Virus record (IMG/VR): IMGVR_UViG_3300030107_006146
Span: 8,718 to 37,665 of that record
DNA from: a virus
Reading direction: 5' to 3' (one strand)
Length of the DNA: 28,948 bases
This document shows positions 14,618 through 23,500 of the stretch, piece after piece (the stretch's first letter is position 1; every line of letters begins with the position of its first letter). The translations under genes were made by a program, and so were the position numbers. The notes below the pieces were generated by a model, which saw only the letters and a list, made by a program, of their open reading frames with translations, did not search any database and was not told the origin of the DNA.

Positions 14618-16341
14618 TGGCTTACATAGAAGGGTTCACAGGATCTCAAAATCCGGTTCTTGTTTTAGGAAACTTAGATTTCGAAGAGATCAAGTCATCT
14701 CTTGTAAATTATCTTAAACAGTCTGGTCAATTTAAAGATTATGATTTTGAAGGATCTGCTCTTGCAACATTGATTGATTTGTTAACTTATAACTCAACTC
14801 TTTATAGTTTTTATGCAAATATGGTGGCAAACGAATCTTTCTTAGATACAGCAGTGAAACGAGAGTCAGTTTATTCTCTAATAAAACCTTTGTCATATCT
14901 TCCATCATCAAGAAGATCCCCGAAGGCAGATGTTCTTGTTACCGGAAGCGGAGAAACCATTAAATTTGGTGACATGTTCACAGGCAATGGTTATCAGTGG
15001 ACTCCTGATAAAGACTATTATATAAATGGAAATACTGAAATCACATTACTTCAGGGAAACAAAATGGAAAGAGTTTCCGGTTCTTTATATGACAGTTCTA
15101 CAACCCATCAAAAATTCTCAATCCCAGATTTGGAAATTGATACTTCCACTTTAAGTGTATATGTTGATGAAGGTCAAGGATATCAGAAATGGAATAATGC
15201 AGGAAAGGTGGTAGGGAATATAAGTGGATTTACTGCTGGATCTAAAGTTTATTATCTTACTGGATCTTATGATGGAGGTTATGAAATATATTTTGGTGAT
15301 GGCGTTTTAGGAAAAAGACCTGAACATCAATCTCAAGTTTTGTTTGAGTATTTAGTCACTTCCGGCCCGGATGGAAATGGAACAGGAACATTTATCAGTA
15401 CCGTGCCAGGAATTTCGGTTGTTGAAACTAGAAGAGGGGCGGTTGGAGGTTCAAATCAAGAATCACTACAGAATATAAAAGATGCTGCTCCCAGAATGTT
15501 CCAGTCTCAGGGAAGAGCGGTAACGAGTGGCGATTATCAAGTTATGTTGAGTAATAATTTTGGTACTGGGATAGAATTTGCAGTATGGGGAGGAGAGGAA
15601 AACGATCCTCCCAATTATGGAAGGGTTTATGTTTCTGCAATTACTCCAAATAGAGAAGACTTAACAGATGGACTAAAGGAAGAAATAATTTCATATTGCA
15701 AAGATAAGTCAGTTGTTTCTGTTCTTCCTGAATTTATTGAGCCTTTATTCACAGATATTCAGGCAAGAGGAACTATAACTTGGGATTCTTCTAAAACATA
15801 TAGAACAGAGGAAGAAATATTACAACTAATTAGTAATTACAATTCCGATTATGATTTAGAGGCATTCAATTCATCATTTACTTTTTCCAATTATATTAGT
15901 GGCCTTCAGGAGTTAGATCCTAGTATTGTAGGTCAAAATGTTTCATTATATCTTTCGAAGACATTTTCTGCATCAGAGACTTCTGAAGTTAATTCTTTAA
16001 CTATTAATTTTCTGAATACTTTAAGAGATCCATTAGGAACTCCATCTTCAACTATAGAAACATTAGAGCCTTTTGTAGTTCAAAGGACTGATCAGCAAGT
16101 AGTTGTATTTTTACAAGATGATGGTTTTGGAAAAATAGAAATGAGAGATTCGAGCAATTATGGTTTGATTGATGTTGTTGGTTCTGTAAACTATTCTACT
16201 GGGAGAATTCAATTAAATAATTTAAGAGCGATTTCAGATTTTACACTTTTAGTTGATCCAGAATATAACACAATTAGCAGTAACAAAAATCTAATTCTTT
16301 CTATGAAAGAACATGATATTGAAATTATATCAATAAATTAG
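14617..16341 (+). CDS. gp6: gp6-like baseplate wedge protein
   Basis: This 574-residue protein matches T4 gp6 (660), the Baseplate_J-like protein that forms the iris-like wedge ring. The N-terminal signature is plain: FEEIKSSLVNYLKQSGQFKD followed by YDFEGSALATLIDLLTYNST, YANMVANESFLDTAVKRESV, and SLIKPLSYLPSSRRSPKADV. The central region has the Baseplate_J pattern YEIYFGDGVLGKRPEHQSQV, then AAPRMFQSQGRAVTSGDYQV. The C-terminal part shows FVVQRTDQQVVVFLQDDGFG and a beta-rich end. Its start is inside the gp25 stop (TAATG). The order gp25-gp6 matches gpW-gpJ of P2. Confidence 0.92.
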   Translation: MAYIEGFTGSQNPVLVLGNLDFEEIKSSLVNYLKQSGQFKDYDFEGSALATLIDLLTYNSTLYSFYANMVANESFLDTAVKRESVYSLIKPLSYLPSSRRSPKADVLVTGSGETIKFGDMFTGNGYQWTPDKDYYINGNTEITLLQGNKMERVSGSLYDSSTTHQKFSIPDLEIDTSTLSVYVDEGQGYQKWNNAGKVVGNISGFTAGSKVYYLTGSYDGGYEIYFGDGVLGKRPEHQSQVLFEYLVTSGPDGNGTGTFISTVPGISVVETRRGAVGGSNQESLQNIKDAAPRMFQSQGRAVTSGDYQVMLSNNFGTGIEFAVWGGEENDPPNYGRVYVSAITPNREDLTDGLKEEIISYCKDKSVVSVLPEFIEPLFTDIQARGTITWDSSKTYRTEEEILQLISNYNSDYDLEAFNSSFTFSNYISGLQELDPSIVGQNVSLYLSKTFSASETSEVNSLTINFLNTLRDPLGTPSSTIETLEPFVVQRTDQQVVVFLQDDGFGKIEMRDSSNYGLIDVVGSVNYSTGRIQLNNLRAISDFTLLVDPEYNTISSNKNLILSMKEHDIEIISIN

Positions 16342-16351
16342 GAAATAATAT

Positions 16352-17830
16352 ATGACTATTACAGGTTTTATTGGCGATAATGATGCTGGTGCATGTGGAG
16401 GTAACATGTATGACCAGGCATATTATCTGGTAAGTGCCAATCAACCTAAATTAGTTCAGACATATTCAAATTTTTTCAATTCAAAAAGAATTCCGGGGTA
16501 TATACATCAAATATATCCTGATTTTTCTAGGTTCGTGGAAGAATTTTTTAAATGGTTATCAGCAGAAAATGAAATAGGTATTCAAGAAATAATTACAGAT
16601 ATTGATACGACTCCGGATCTTATGATAAAGTTGTTTAAATCAATATATGCAAACGGATTCCCAGATCAAACATTTGATTTCACAGGACCGGAATCTGAAA
16701 GAGGAGAAGTTCTTGTAGACTTTAATTTGCCAAACTCTGGTCGAGTTGATGTAAGAAACTTTTTAGCAAACTGTAAAGATCTTTATCAATATAAAGGAAC
16801 ACCAGAATCGTTTGAATATTTCCTAAGAGTATTTTTTGACTCCGATTCGACAATAACAGAACCGAAAACTTTTATTCTTCGTTGCTCTGATGCTCCATAT
16901 AGAGGAGTATCTGCTGGTACTACTGGTTCTCCATGTTATCATTGGGGAATGACTGGTGATTGTTTGCCCGGAGGAATTAGACCCAATGCTGGAATGATAG
17001 GAACATCCGGGTGTCCAACAGGTCCTTGCTGGACTGATACCTTGGGCAGATTGTGTTGGGCTGGAGGCAGCTATGACGATGAAGGATTTGAAATATTGCC
17101 TCCTTGTGATAAAAAAGGATGTGCGCCGGGATCTCCATGTGGAGTATATTATGACGATGAATTAGGAACTCTTAGTGGTCTTAGTAGAATACAGGATAGT
17201 AAGTATTGGCAAAACTATTCATACTTAATCGATGCTCAAGTTCCTGTAAATGTTTATCTGCCAAAATTAAAACAGTTACTGAACCCTGCCGGTCTTTATA
17301 TTGGAGCCAATTATTCCGTTTGGGATGATATTCCACAACCCGGAACAACAGGAGAAGTTTATCCGGTGGAGCAACCAGTTATAGGAAATTATGCTCCCTA
17401 TAGGCTTCAAACTTATACTAATTTAAGAAGTAATAATAGTGATGTTGATTTATATCCATGCGGATATAATCCTGATGTCGGTGGTACTTATACAAGTCAA
17501 CATACTGTTGACAATTTTGGTTTACATTTTAAGAATGAAGATGGTTCCACTGGTCATCAACCATATGAAGATAAACTTGGAGTTTCCTCCTTTGATACAT
17601 TTGCTCCTCTTGGAAAGACAGGACATACAGGAGGAACGGCAGCCGCAGAAATTGGTTTTAGCTATTTTAGAGTATATCATCATCCAAGCTCTTGGTCGTT
17701 TTCAGTCCCTTCAGGAATTTCTTTTGGCGCAGTGAATCTTGGAGATTTTCTATACTTAAGTGCTATAAATACTAGTACGGGAACTCCAAATGATCCAGCA
17801 GATGATGGTTCGGGAACAGGATGTCCATAA
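16352..17830 (+). CDS. gp7 / P2 gpI-like baseplate protein with a Cys-rich insert
   Basis: The 492-residue product follows gp6, the position of gp7 in T4-like phages and of gpI in P2. The N-terminal third has a pattern I know from wedge or tail-tip proteins: IYPDFSRFVEEFFKWLSAEN (about 55-75), DIDTTPDLMIKLFKSIYANG (85-105), and NCKDLYQYKGTPESFEYFLR (140-159). Residues about 178-263 then hold nine cysteines in a Gly/Pro/Thr-rich loop, with C-x(n)-G patterns such as GCPTGPCW and KKGCAPGSPCG, unlike the rest. Next comes a YWQNYSYLIDAQVPVNVYLP segment and a beta-rich Gly/Ser end with a final GCP. It is much shorter than T4 gp7 (1032), so the name is a guess from position. A late-promoter octamer lies inside its 3' end. 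Confidence 0.5.
   Translation: MTITGFIGDNDAGACGGNMYDQAYYLVSANQPKLVQTYSNFFNSKRIPGYIHQIYPDFSRFVEEFFKWLSAENEIGIQEIITDIDTTPDLMIKLFKSIYANGFPDQTFDFTGPESERGEVLVDFNLPNSGRVDVRNFLANCKDLYQYKGTPESFEYFLRVFFDSDSTITEPKTFILRCSDAPYRGVSAGTTGSPCYHWGMTGDCLPGGIRPNAGMIGTSGCPTGPCWTDTLGRLCWAGGSYDDEGFEILPPCDKKGCAPGSPCGVYYDDELGTLSGLSRIQDSKYWQNYSYLIDAQVPVNVYLPKLKQLLNPAGLYIGANYSVWDDIPQPGTTGEVYPVEQPVIGNYAPYRLQTYTNLRSNNSDVDLYPCGYNPDVGGTYTSQHTVDNFGLHFKNEDGSTGHQPYEDKLGVSSFDTFAPLGKTGHTGGTAAAEIGFSYFRVYHHPSSWSFSVPSGISFGAVNLGDFLYLSAINTSTGTPNDPADDGSGTGCP
17764..17771 (+). promoter_or_regulatory. T4-type late-promoter octamer upstream of gp8
   Basis: An exact TATAAATA inside the end of the gp7-like gene; the match to the copy at 12687 extends to 12 bases (TATAAATACTAG). 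A start near 17777 would give a leader of about 71 bases before gp8. Because it lies within coding sequence, chance is a real possibility. Confidence 0.35.
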
Positions 17831-17847
17831 TTTAAGGTAATACAAAT

Positions 17848-19428
17848 ATGAGTTATAGAAAAGGAATAAATCGATTAATGTCTCAGGCTTTCCTTAAAAA
17901 TATTGGGGAAAGAAATCTTTCTCTAGTTTTTGGGAAATCAGCACCAGAGGCAAGTGGTGATAATCCTTCACAGAAAACTGGTTATAGGTCTCCTCAAGAT
18001 GCAGAGGACATATCCGGTGTTGTAGGAGTAAATCTTTCAAAGGATAATTCTTCTCAATGGTTTTCTCTAATAGCAAGAAACATTCAGTGGACTAGAGGTG
18101 CGATATACGACGCCTGGGACAACACAAAAGTCATGGATGATAAAAACTTCTATGCAGTTGTTACTGATGAATTTGGTGTGAAAAGAGTTTATTGGTGCCT
18201 TGATAATAACTATGGAGCTTTATCAACATCTCCCCCGTCTGGCACAAATCCTGCCCCCAAAAGAACTAGTGATGGTTATCTTTGGTCTTACTTATATACC
18301 ATTAGCGGTCAAATGAGCAAATTTGTAACTTCAAAGCATATTCCAGTTCCATCTATACAGCAAATAGATGATCTGGATTTAAATCCAGTAAATTCAAATA
18401 ATCCTTTAAAACTAGCAAGGGATACAATCAACTATTGGAACTCAAGACCTAAAAGTATAATTAGATTTACTCTTCCAGAAACAGAATTGAGAAGAGTTAG
18501 ATTTGCAACGAAACCCGTCATTAAAATAATTGAAATAACTGATGATCCATGCACCTTTGATATTACCACAGAACATTTTACAAATTCTTGGAACTCTTCG
18601 GAGGATGGTCATAAATTAATTAGAATCGAAGTTAAAAATCCGGGTAAAAATTACACTCAATCTTTTAATAATTTGTATATGAACCCAGAACCCCAATACC
18701 CAGCAGATTATAGTGCAAATTTACTTGTCGGAAATTCTCAAGCAGCAGGACTACAAGGTCCTTTGATTTATATTGTATTATCTCCAGATGGTTTAGACTT
18801 TGCTACTCTTCTTGGAGCAGATAGTGGAATGGTCGTTTATAGTGTAGATTCAAGTAGACTCGCTCAAATAACAGATGCTACAAGTTTCAATAAAGTGTCT
18901 TTGGTAGAAAATCTTTATGACTATAATGGAGACTTTATTTCCAACACCAAGAAAGGTGATAGTCCATTTAGAATGTCAACAAGAGTTACTGTTGATACTG
19001 GATCTGTTTTAGCCAATAATGCCAGTATTGCATCTTCACAAATAAATGCAAATTCAAAGAGGGCTTTGGGGAGAATTGCTCACGCAAGTTCAGACACAAA
19101 GACATTTGAAGTTATAGGAGATGGTAAAAATTTAGCAGTCAATGATAAGTTGTTTTCAGCATCTACATTGCCACCATCGACAAGAAATACTAGATCAGCT
19201 TCTTTATCTTGGAGCGGAAAACACACCGCTTCTACGAATGAATTAGTTGGAGCAGCAACAGATTTAACAACTGTACAAAGTATCCAATTAGGAAATGGAA
19301 AATTAGGCCCAAAAAGTGAAATTCTTCACACTCAAACATTAACAACAACAGATTCTATTACTTCCGGACTTCAATCTTATCAGGTTCGTTTGGTTATAGG
19401 TGATAACACTGGTAACATAGTTTATTGA
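17848..19428 (+). CDS. gp8: gp8-like baseplate wedge protein
   Basis: This 526-residue protein resembles gp8, the wedge part that contacts gp7 and gp10 in T4. The matching part is the first 200 residues: LSLVFGKSAPEASGDNPS, ARNIQWTRGAIYDAWDNTKV, KNFYAVVTDEFGVKRVYWCL, DNNYGALSTSPPSGTNPAPK, and TSDGYLWSYLYTISGQMSKF followed by IPVPSI. The spacing of 'W-x-x-G-x-I-Y-D', 'Y-x-C-L-x-N' and 'D-G-Y-x-W-x-Y-x-Y' fits marine gp8 homologues. It is longer than T4 gp8 (334). The extension (about 230-526) has repeated beta segments and a Ser/Thr/Asn-rich end. The start is supported by AAGG 11 bases upstream. A near-consensus late octamer (GATAAATA, 19427-19434) follows the stop. Confidence 0.75.
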   Translation: MSYRKGINRLMSQAFLKNIGERNLSLVFGKSAPEASGDNPSQKTGYRSPQDAEDISGVVGVNLSKDNSSQWFSLIARNIQWTRGAIYDAWDNTKVMDDKNFYAVVTDEFGVKRVYWCLDNNYGALSTSPPSGTNPAPKRTSDGYLWSYLYTISGQMSKFVTSKHIPVPSIQQIDDLDLNPVNSNNPLKLARDTINYWNSRPKSIIRFTLPETELRRVRFATKPVIKIIEITDDPCTFDITTEHFTNSWNSSEDGHKLIRIEVKNPGKNYTQSFNNLYMNPEPQYPADYSANLLVGNSQAAGLQGPLIYIVLSPDGLDFATLLGADSGMVVYSVDSSRLAQITDATSFNKVSLVENLYDYNGDFISNTKKGDSPFRMSTRVTVDTGSVLANNASIASSQINANSKRALGRIAHASSDTKTFEVIGDGKNLAVNDKLFSASTLPPSTRNTRSASLSWSGKHTASTNELVGAATDLTTVQSIQLGNGKLGPKSEILHTQTLTTTDSITSGLQSYQVRLVIGDNTGNIVY

Positions 19429-19451
19429 TAAATAATAGAACTTAGGAGAAA

Positions 19452-20108
19452 ATGATGGCAGTATTTTATTCATATCAAGATTCAGGATTAGACGATTGGG
19501 ACAAAGATAAAAATTATGTTCAAATCGGTTTTAGGCCTGGATTTGCTGTTCAAGCAAGAGAGTTGACACAAATGCAAACAATTCTCCAAGCTCAAATAAC
19601 TGCTCTTGCAAGGAGATTTATGCAGAGTGGAAGTTTGGTTGATGCTAATTTGACTTTAGCTTCACCATCATCGCCAAACAATCAAGGATTATGGACAGGA
19701 TCAATAAGTCCCGGATATGTTTATATCGAGCCCACAGGAAAAGATGTGGGGTATTTCGTAAATAACAAATCAAGTATTTCATTTTCTGCGGAAGCTACAG
19801 TGGATTCAATTACAAGAGTTTATGTTTTATATGAAGAAGTTCAAGTTAATGCCGAAGGCGATGACTTCCCGGCGCAAGGCGGATTTTCAAGAGTAACAAC
19901 AGATTCATCTCTTTTTGATAATGCTCAAGGTTTTTCAAATGCCTCTGCTCCCGGCGCTTCTAGATATCAGATAAATATACTTGGAATGGGTTCCTATTTT
20001 GAAGGACAGGGAAATCTGCCAGTAAACGCTGCGGAAGTATTTTATATTCAAAACATAGGTGGAACTTGTAAAGCATACTATAGCGACACGGGATCTCAGA
20101 TTAATTAA
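19452..20108 (+). CDS. Short DUF4815-like baseplate/fibre attachment protein
   Basis: This 218-residue protein has the N-terminal signature of phage structural proteins carrying a DUF4815-like domain: YQDSGLDDWDKDKNYVQIGF, then RPGFAVQARELTQMQTILQ and LARRFMQSGSLVDANLTL. Such proteins link the baseplate edge to fibres in T4-like marine phages as far as I know, and are usually several hundred residues long. Here only the head domain and one beta-rich segment (VYVLYEEVQV to INILGM) remain. The next gene, a 1120-residue fibre, may supply what is otherwise part of the same chain. AGGAG (19444-19448) sets the start at 19452; a second ATG follows directly. Confidence 0.55.
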   Translation: MMAVFYSYQDSGLDDWDKDKNYVQIGFRPGFAVQARELTQMQTILQAQITALARRFMQSGSLVDANLTLASPSSPNNQGLWTGSISPGYVYIEPTGKDVGYFVNNKSSISFSAEATVDSITRVYVLYEEVQVNAEGDDFPAQGGFSRVTTDSSLFDNAQGFSNASAPGASRYQINILGMGSYFEGQGNLPVNAAEVFYIQNIGGTCKAYYSDTGSQIN

Positions 20109-20120
20109 GGATAAGAAAAA

Positions 20121-23100
20121 ATGGCTGGATATTTTGGTGGTTGCACAGGTTATACATATGCTTACAACTCCTCGGGCTTAGATGGCGGAGGCGGTAATGG
20201 TACTTACTATACTTGGCCTCTTCCTGGCGGAACTGGTAATATATTCCCTAGCGAATATGGAGGTTCTCCTTCAGAAGAATATGCAGGCTATGATGAGTGG
20301 AGTGGAGCAAGAGGATTTACTGAAGATGTAAATTATGCTTATTACAAAATACCAGATGTTAGTTTAAATGATACATTTGAGTCTTGGAGAAGAAAAACTA
20401 ATCAAGACATAATTGAAAAACTTAATATTTTACATGTTTATGGAGCAACTCCTGGCGATGGAATGATGATGAATCTTTCTACCGGCGGAACTTTAGCAGT
20501 TGCTTTCTCAGGAAATGTAATGAGAACCCACTCCACTTTCTGCAATCATATGAGTGTGGGAAAATCTTTGAAAGTGGGCAATTCATATATTGGTTCAGAT
20601 GATAAAGACGCATCTATATCTGATCAATATAATGTAAGAGAAAATATTTTAGTTATAAACCATAATGAGTCTCCAACTATTGGCTCAAGTCTTGCCGGTT
20701 TTGTTGTTGGTGGTTTTGCAACAGGACCAGATCCAACAAGTATTGATAGTAGTGACGGCGGAGATCATGATGATGCCTTTGTTTATGATAGACCATATTG
20801 GCTTCATAAAAATAATATGTGGAGAACAAAGGAAGGACTTTGGTTAGAAGGCAAATTGCTCCATAAAGAGGTATTCACTGGTTTGACTGGTGGTCCATAT
20901 GGACCCACAAACCAATATGTCTTTGGTAGCACCGGGGGAGATTATCCATACGGTCCTTACGGTTATACCGGCGAAACTATGGATCATTCTAATCCATTCT
21001 TTGACGGTGCAGACGATTCTGCTGAAAGCGGAGTTGTTCGAATTCACTTCGGACCTACTCTAGCAGGATATAATTTCTTAGACATAGACGGCCGAGGAGG
21101 AAGAGCAGGAGTCACTGGTCACATTTGGAGAGGTGTTGGTGGTAAGACTGGTGCATTAGTCATAGGAAATACTGCCGGACCTGTCATGGACTTTGACACA
21201 GATGGGTTTGTAAACATATACCGAGGCGCCAATAAGAAGAGAATAGTAAAAGGAAATCATGGATTTACTTTCGGTAATGTTATTCGCTATAGCGGAACAA
21301 CACAAGGTTACACATATGCTTCAGCGGCAGGTGCAAATGAACCTCATGGATATTTCACCAGAGCAGCGGAAGCAATTGGAATGGTTTCAAATGTTGTCGA
21401 TCACGAAACATTCGATTTAACTTTCAGTGGCGAAATAACAGGAACAAAAGCAGAATGGAATGCAACATTAAGAGAAGATCATACTGAAGGTTTGGTTCCT
21501 GGTCATGTTTACTTCTTATCAACCTCTACTTCTCCGGGAGATAGAGGAAGAATACAGCACGCATCACCGATTGTGTCGGGAACTGTAAATAAACCCATGC
21601 TTCTTGCAACTGGAAATACAAGCGGAATCATTCTACCATATAGAGGTCAATATAATTCTCCGACTGGCTGTACTGGCGGAAGCGTTGGGCTTGATGGCGC
21701 AAGTGGTGACGAAAAGATTTTATTCGATCAAGGATACAATACTTCAGAACAAACATTCAATGAAGGTGATATTGTTGCCTTAGCAAGTGATAAAAATTTT
21801 GCATCAGGACTTCAACTTGCGGATAATAGAAATGTATCAACATCAAAAGTAATTGGAATCGTGTCATATGTTGATACTACACTTGGATTTATTCGAATTG
21901 TAACTTCGGGTGCGGTTACTTTCCAAGAGAAGGTCCTTGATACCGGAAGAGGAACACATTATCTTCACGAAAATGGTCAAGCAACAACAACACCATCCGG
22001 TGCATTTACTGTTAAAGTTTTTGATGCAATATCGCCTACTCGAATTGTAGTACATATCGGAGAACCCGAAATAAGTACTCCTGTGTTGGGTGCTGGATCT
22101 CATAAGAGAAGAGGTTCTGAAAAATCTATACCTGGCATGGATTTAAGCATAGCAGGACCGACTGGTGCAACTGGATTTACTTATGATAATGCAACACATG
22201 TGAATGTAAATCATATTGTCAACCCTGACTTTGGAATTTGGCAAAGAGGAGTTGGCGTAACAGGTGCAACAGGATATGTTGGAAATACTAACACTTACTT
22301 TGCAGACAGATGGTTGAGAGTTTCACAGACAGGAACGGGACCTCACTCTGGCAACCCATTCACAGGAAAGAGTGCAGGTACACATAGAACTTTAGATTAT
22401 GCACTAAGAAGAGGTTCTTTCGATAAGAAGCAAACTGAAGTCGAAGGACATCCGGATTATTATGCGATTGTTCGGGGTGCAATAACTTATCCTGGCGGAA
22501 CAAACACTAATGAATGGCACAGAGTAGAACAAAGAATTCCTGACTGCACATCTTTCGCTGGTGAAGTTATGACAGTTTCATTCTATGCGAAAGGAGCGGC
22601 AACTGGAGATTGTGCGGTCGCATGGCTTCAGAATCTAACAGGAACAACTGGTGCAGCGCCGGGTGCAACATTCGCAGGACTGTATTCAAGTGTTGCACAA
22701 ACAGGAAAGACAGCTAGTGAACTTGTAACACCAATCACTACTTTCCGAGTGGGAACAGGTTGGGAAAGATATGCTTACGCATTCTTTGTTCCAGAGATTT
22801 CAAATGAAGCAGGAGCATCAGCAGCACTTTCCTCAATACAAACTGGAGTAACAGCCGATCACTTTGCATCTCTTGCCTTCTATACTCAATGGACATCGCT
22901 ACCGAATGGTGAACATAAGAATCTTTACTTCGATCATGACTTATCTCTCGCACAGGTTAAATTGGAAAGAGGTAATATTTCGACTCCGTTTAATCCAGTA
23001 GATCCTAATGAAGAATTGAGGAAGTGCCAGAGATTCTATCAGACGAGTTATGAGTATAACATTCCTCCGGGAACAATTACATTAAGAGGTGGGCAAGGAA

Positions 23101-23483
23101 ATGGTACAGTAGCAGATACTACTGGAGTTCACTTCATAGTTCCCGGTTCTATGAAACATGTTCATACCTTCCCAATACCAATGAGAAAGAAACCTAATTC
23201 TTGTAGATTGTTCTCGCCAAGCGGAACACCAGATGAAGGATTCAATAAAGATGTTGGTAAGGACATGAAGTATGTTGCCGGAACCATGAGTTCTCTTGGT
23301 TCGAGAAGACAAACATCTGGAAATTCATTAAATGTTGGTTGTACCGCAGACTCTTCATTGGGAGTAGAAATTTCAGTGAAAGCTGGAGCAGAGAAACTAG
23401 ATAGTATAGCAATTCACTACGAAGTGGATGCAGAATTCAACAACGCAATGCCTTCAAGTGTAGATAATTCAACGGCATCATGA
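20121..23483 (+). CDS. Large tail fibre protein
   Basis: This 1120-residue protein is a fibre by its architecture. The N-terminal part is Gly/Tyr-rich, followed by LNDTFESWRRKTNQDIIEKL (about residue 82-102), an attachment helix that I know from marine myovirus fibres. Residues about 379-510 and 547-655 form two related beta domains (INHGFT-like start, IGMVSNV or IGIVSYV core, ending in a HVYFLS or THYLHE segment). A collagen-like GPTGATG lies near 677. From about 700, NPDFGIWQRG, then YFADRWLRVSQTGTG, LYFDHDLSLAQVKLERGNIS, TPFNPVDPNEELRKCQRFYQ form the carbohydrate-binding-type domain common at the ends of phage fibres. The last 150 residues are a distinct beta-rich tip ending with Ser/Asn. 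A short GGATAAG sits before the ATG. The receptor is unknown. Confidence 0.75.
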   Translation: MAGYFGGCTGYTYAYNSSGLDGGGGNGTYYTWPLPGGTGNIFPSEYGGSPSEEYAGYDEWSGARGFTEDVNYAYYKIPDVSLNDTFESWRRKTNQDIIEKLNILHVYGATPGDGMMMNLSTGGTLAVAFSGNVMRTHSTFCNHMSVGKSLKVGNSYIGSDDKDASISDQYNVRENILVINHNESPTIGSSLAGFVVGGFATGPDPTSIDSSDGGDHDDAFVYDRPYWLHKNNMWRTKEGLWLEGKLLHKEVFTGLTGGPYGPTNQYVFGSTGGDYPYGPYGYTGETMDHSNPFFDGADDSAESGVVRIHFGPTLAGYNFLDIDGRGGRAGVTGHIWRGVGGKTGALVIGNTAGPVMDFDTDGFVNIYRGANKKRIVKGNHGFTFGNVIRYSGTTQGYTYASAAGANEPHGYFTRAAEAIGMVSNVVDHETFDLTFSGEITGTKAEWNATLREDHTEGLVPGHVYFLSTSTSPGDRGRIQHASPIVSGTVNKPMLLATGNTSGIILPYRGQYNSPTGCTGGSVGLDGASGDEKILFDQGYNTSEQTFNEGDIVALASDKNFASGLQLADNRNVSTSKVIGIVSYVDTTLGFIRIVTSGAVTFQEKVLDTGRGTHYLHENGQATTTPSGAFTVKVFDAISPTRIVVHIGEPEISTPVLGAGSHKRRGSEKSIPGMDLSIAGPTGATGFTYDNATHVNVNHIVNPDFGIWQRGVGVTGATGYVGNTNTYFADRWLRVSQTGTGPHSGNPFTGKSAGTHRTLDYALRRGSFDKKQTEVEGHPDYYAIVRGAITYPGGTNTNEWHRVEQRIPDCTSFAGEVMTVSFYAKGAATGDCAVAWLQNLTGTTGAAPGATFAGLYSSVAQTGKTASELVTPITTFRVGTGWERYAYAFFVPEISNEAGASAALSSIQTGVTADHFASLAFYTQWTSLPNGEHKNLYFDHDLSLAQVKLERGNISTPFNPVDPNEELRKCQRFYQTSYEYNIPPGTITLRGGQGNGTVADTTGVHFIVPGSMKHVHTFPIPMRKKPNSCRLFSPSGTPDEGFNKDVGKDMKYVAGTMSSLGSRRQTSGNSLNVGCTADSSLGVEISVKAGAEKLDSIAIHYEVDAEFNNAMPSSVDNSTAS

Positions 23484-23500
23484 TAAATGGAGTTAAATAA

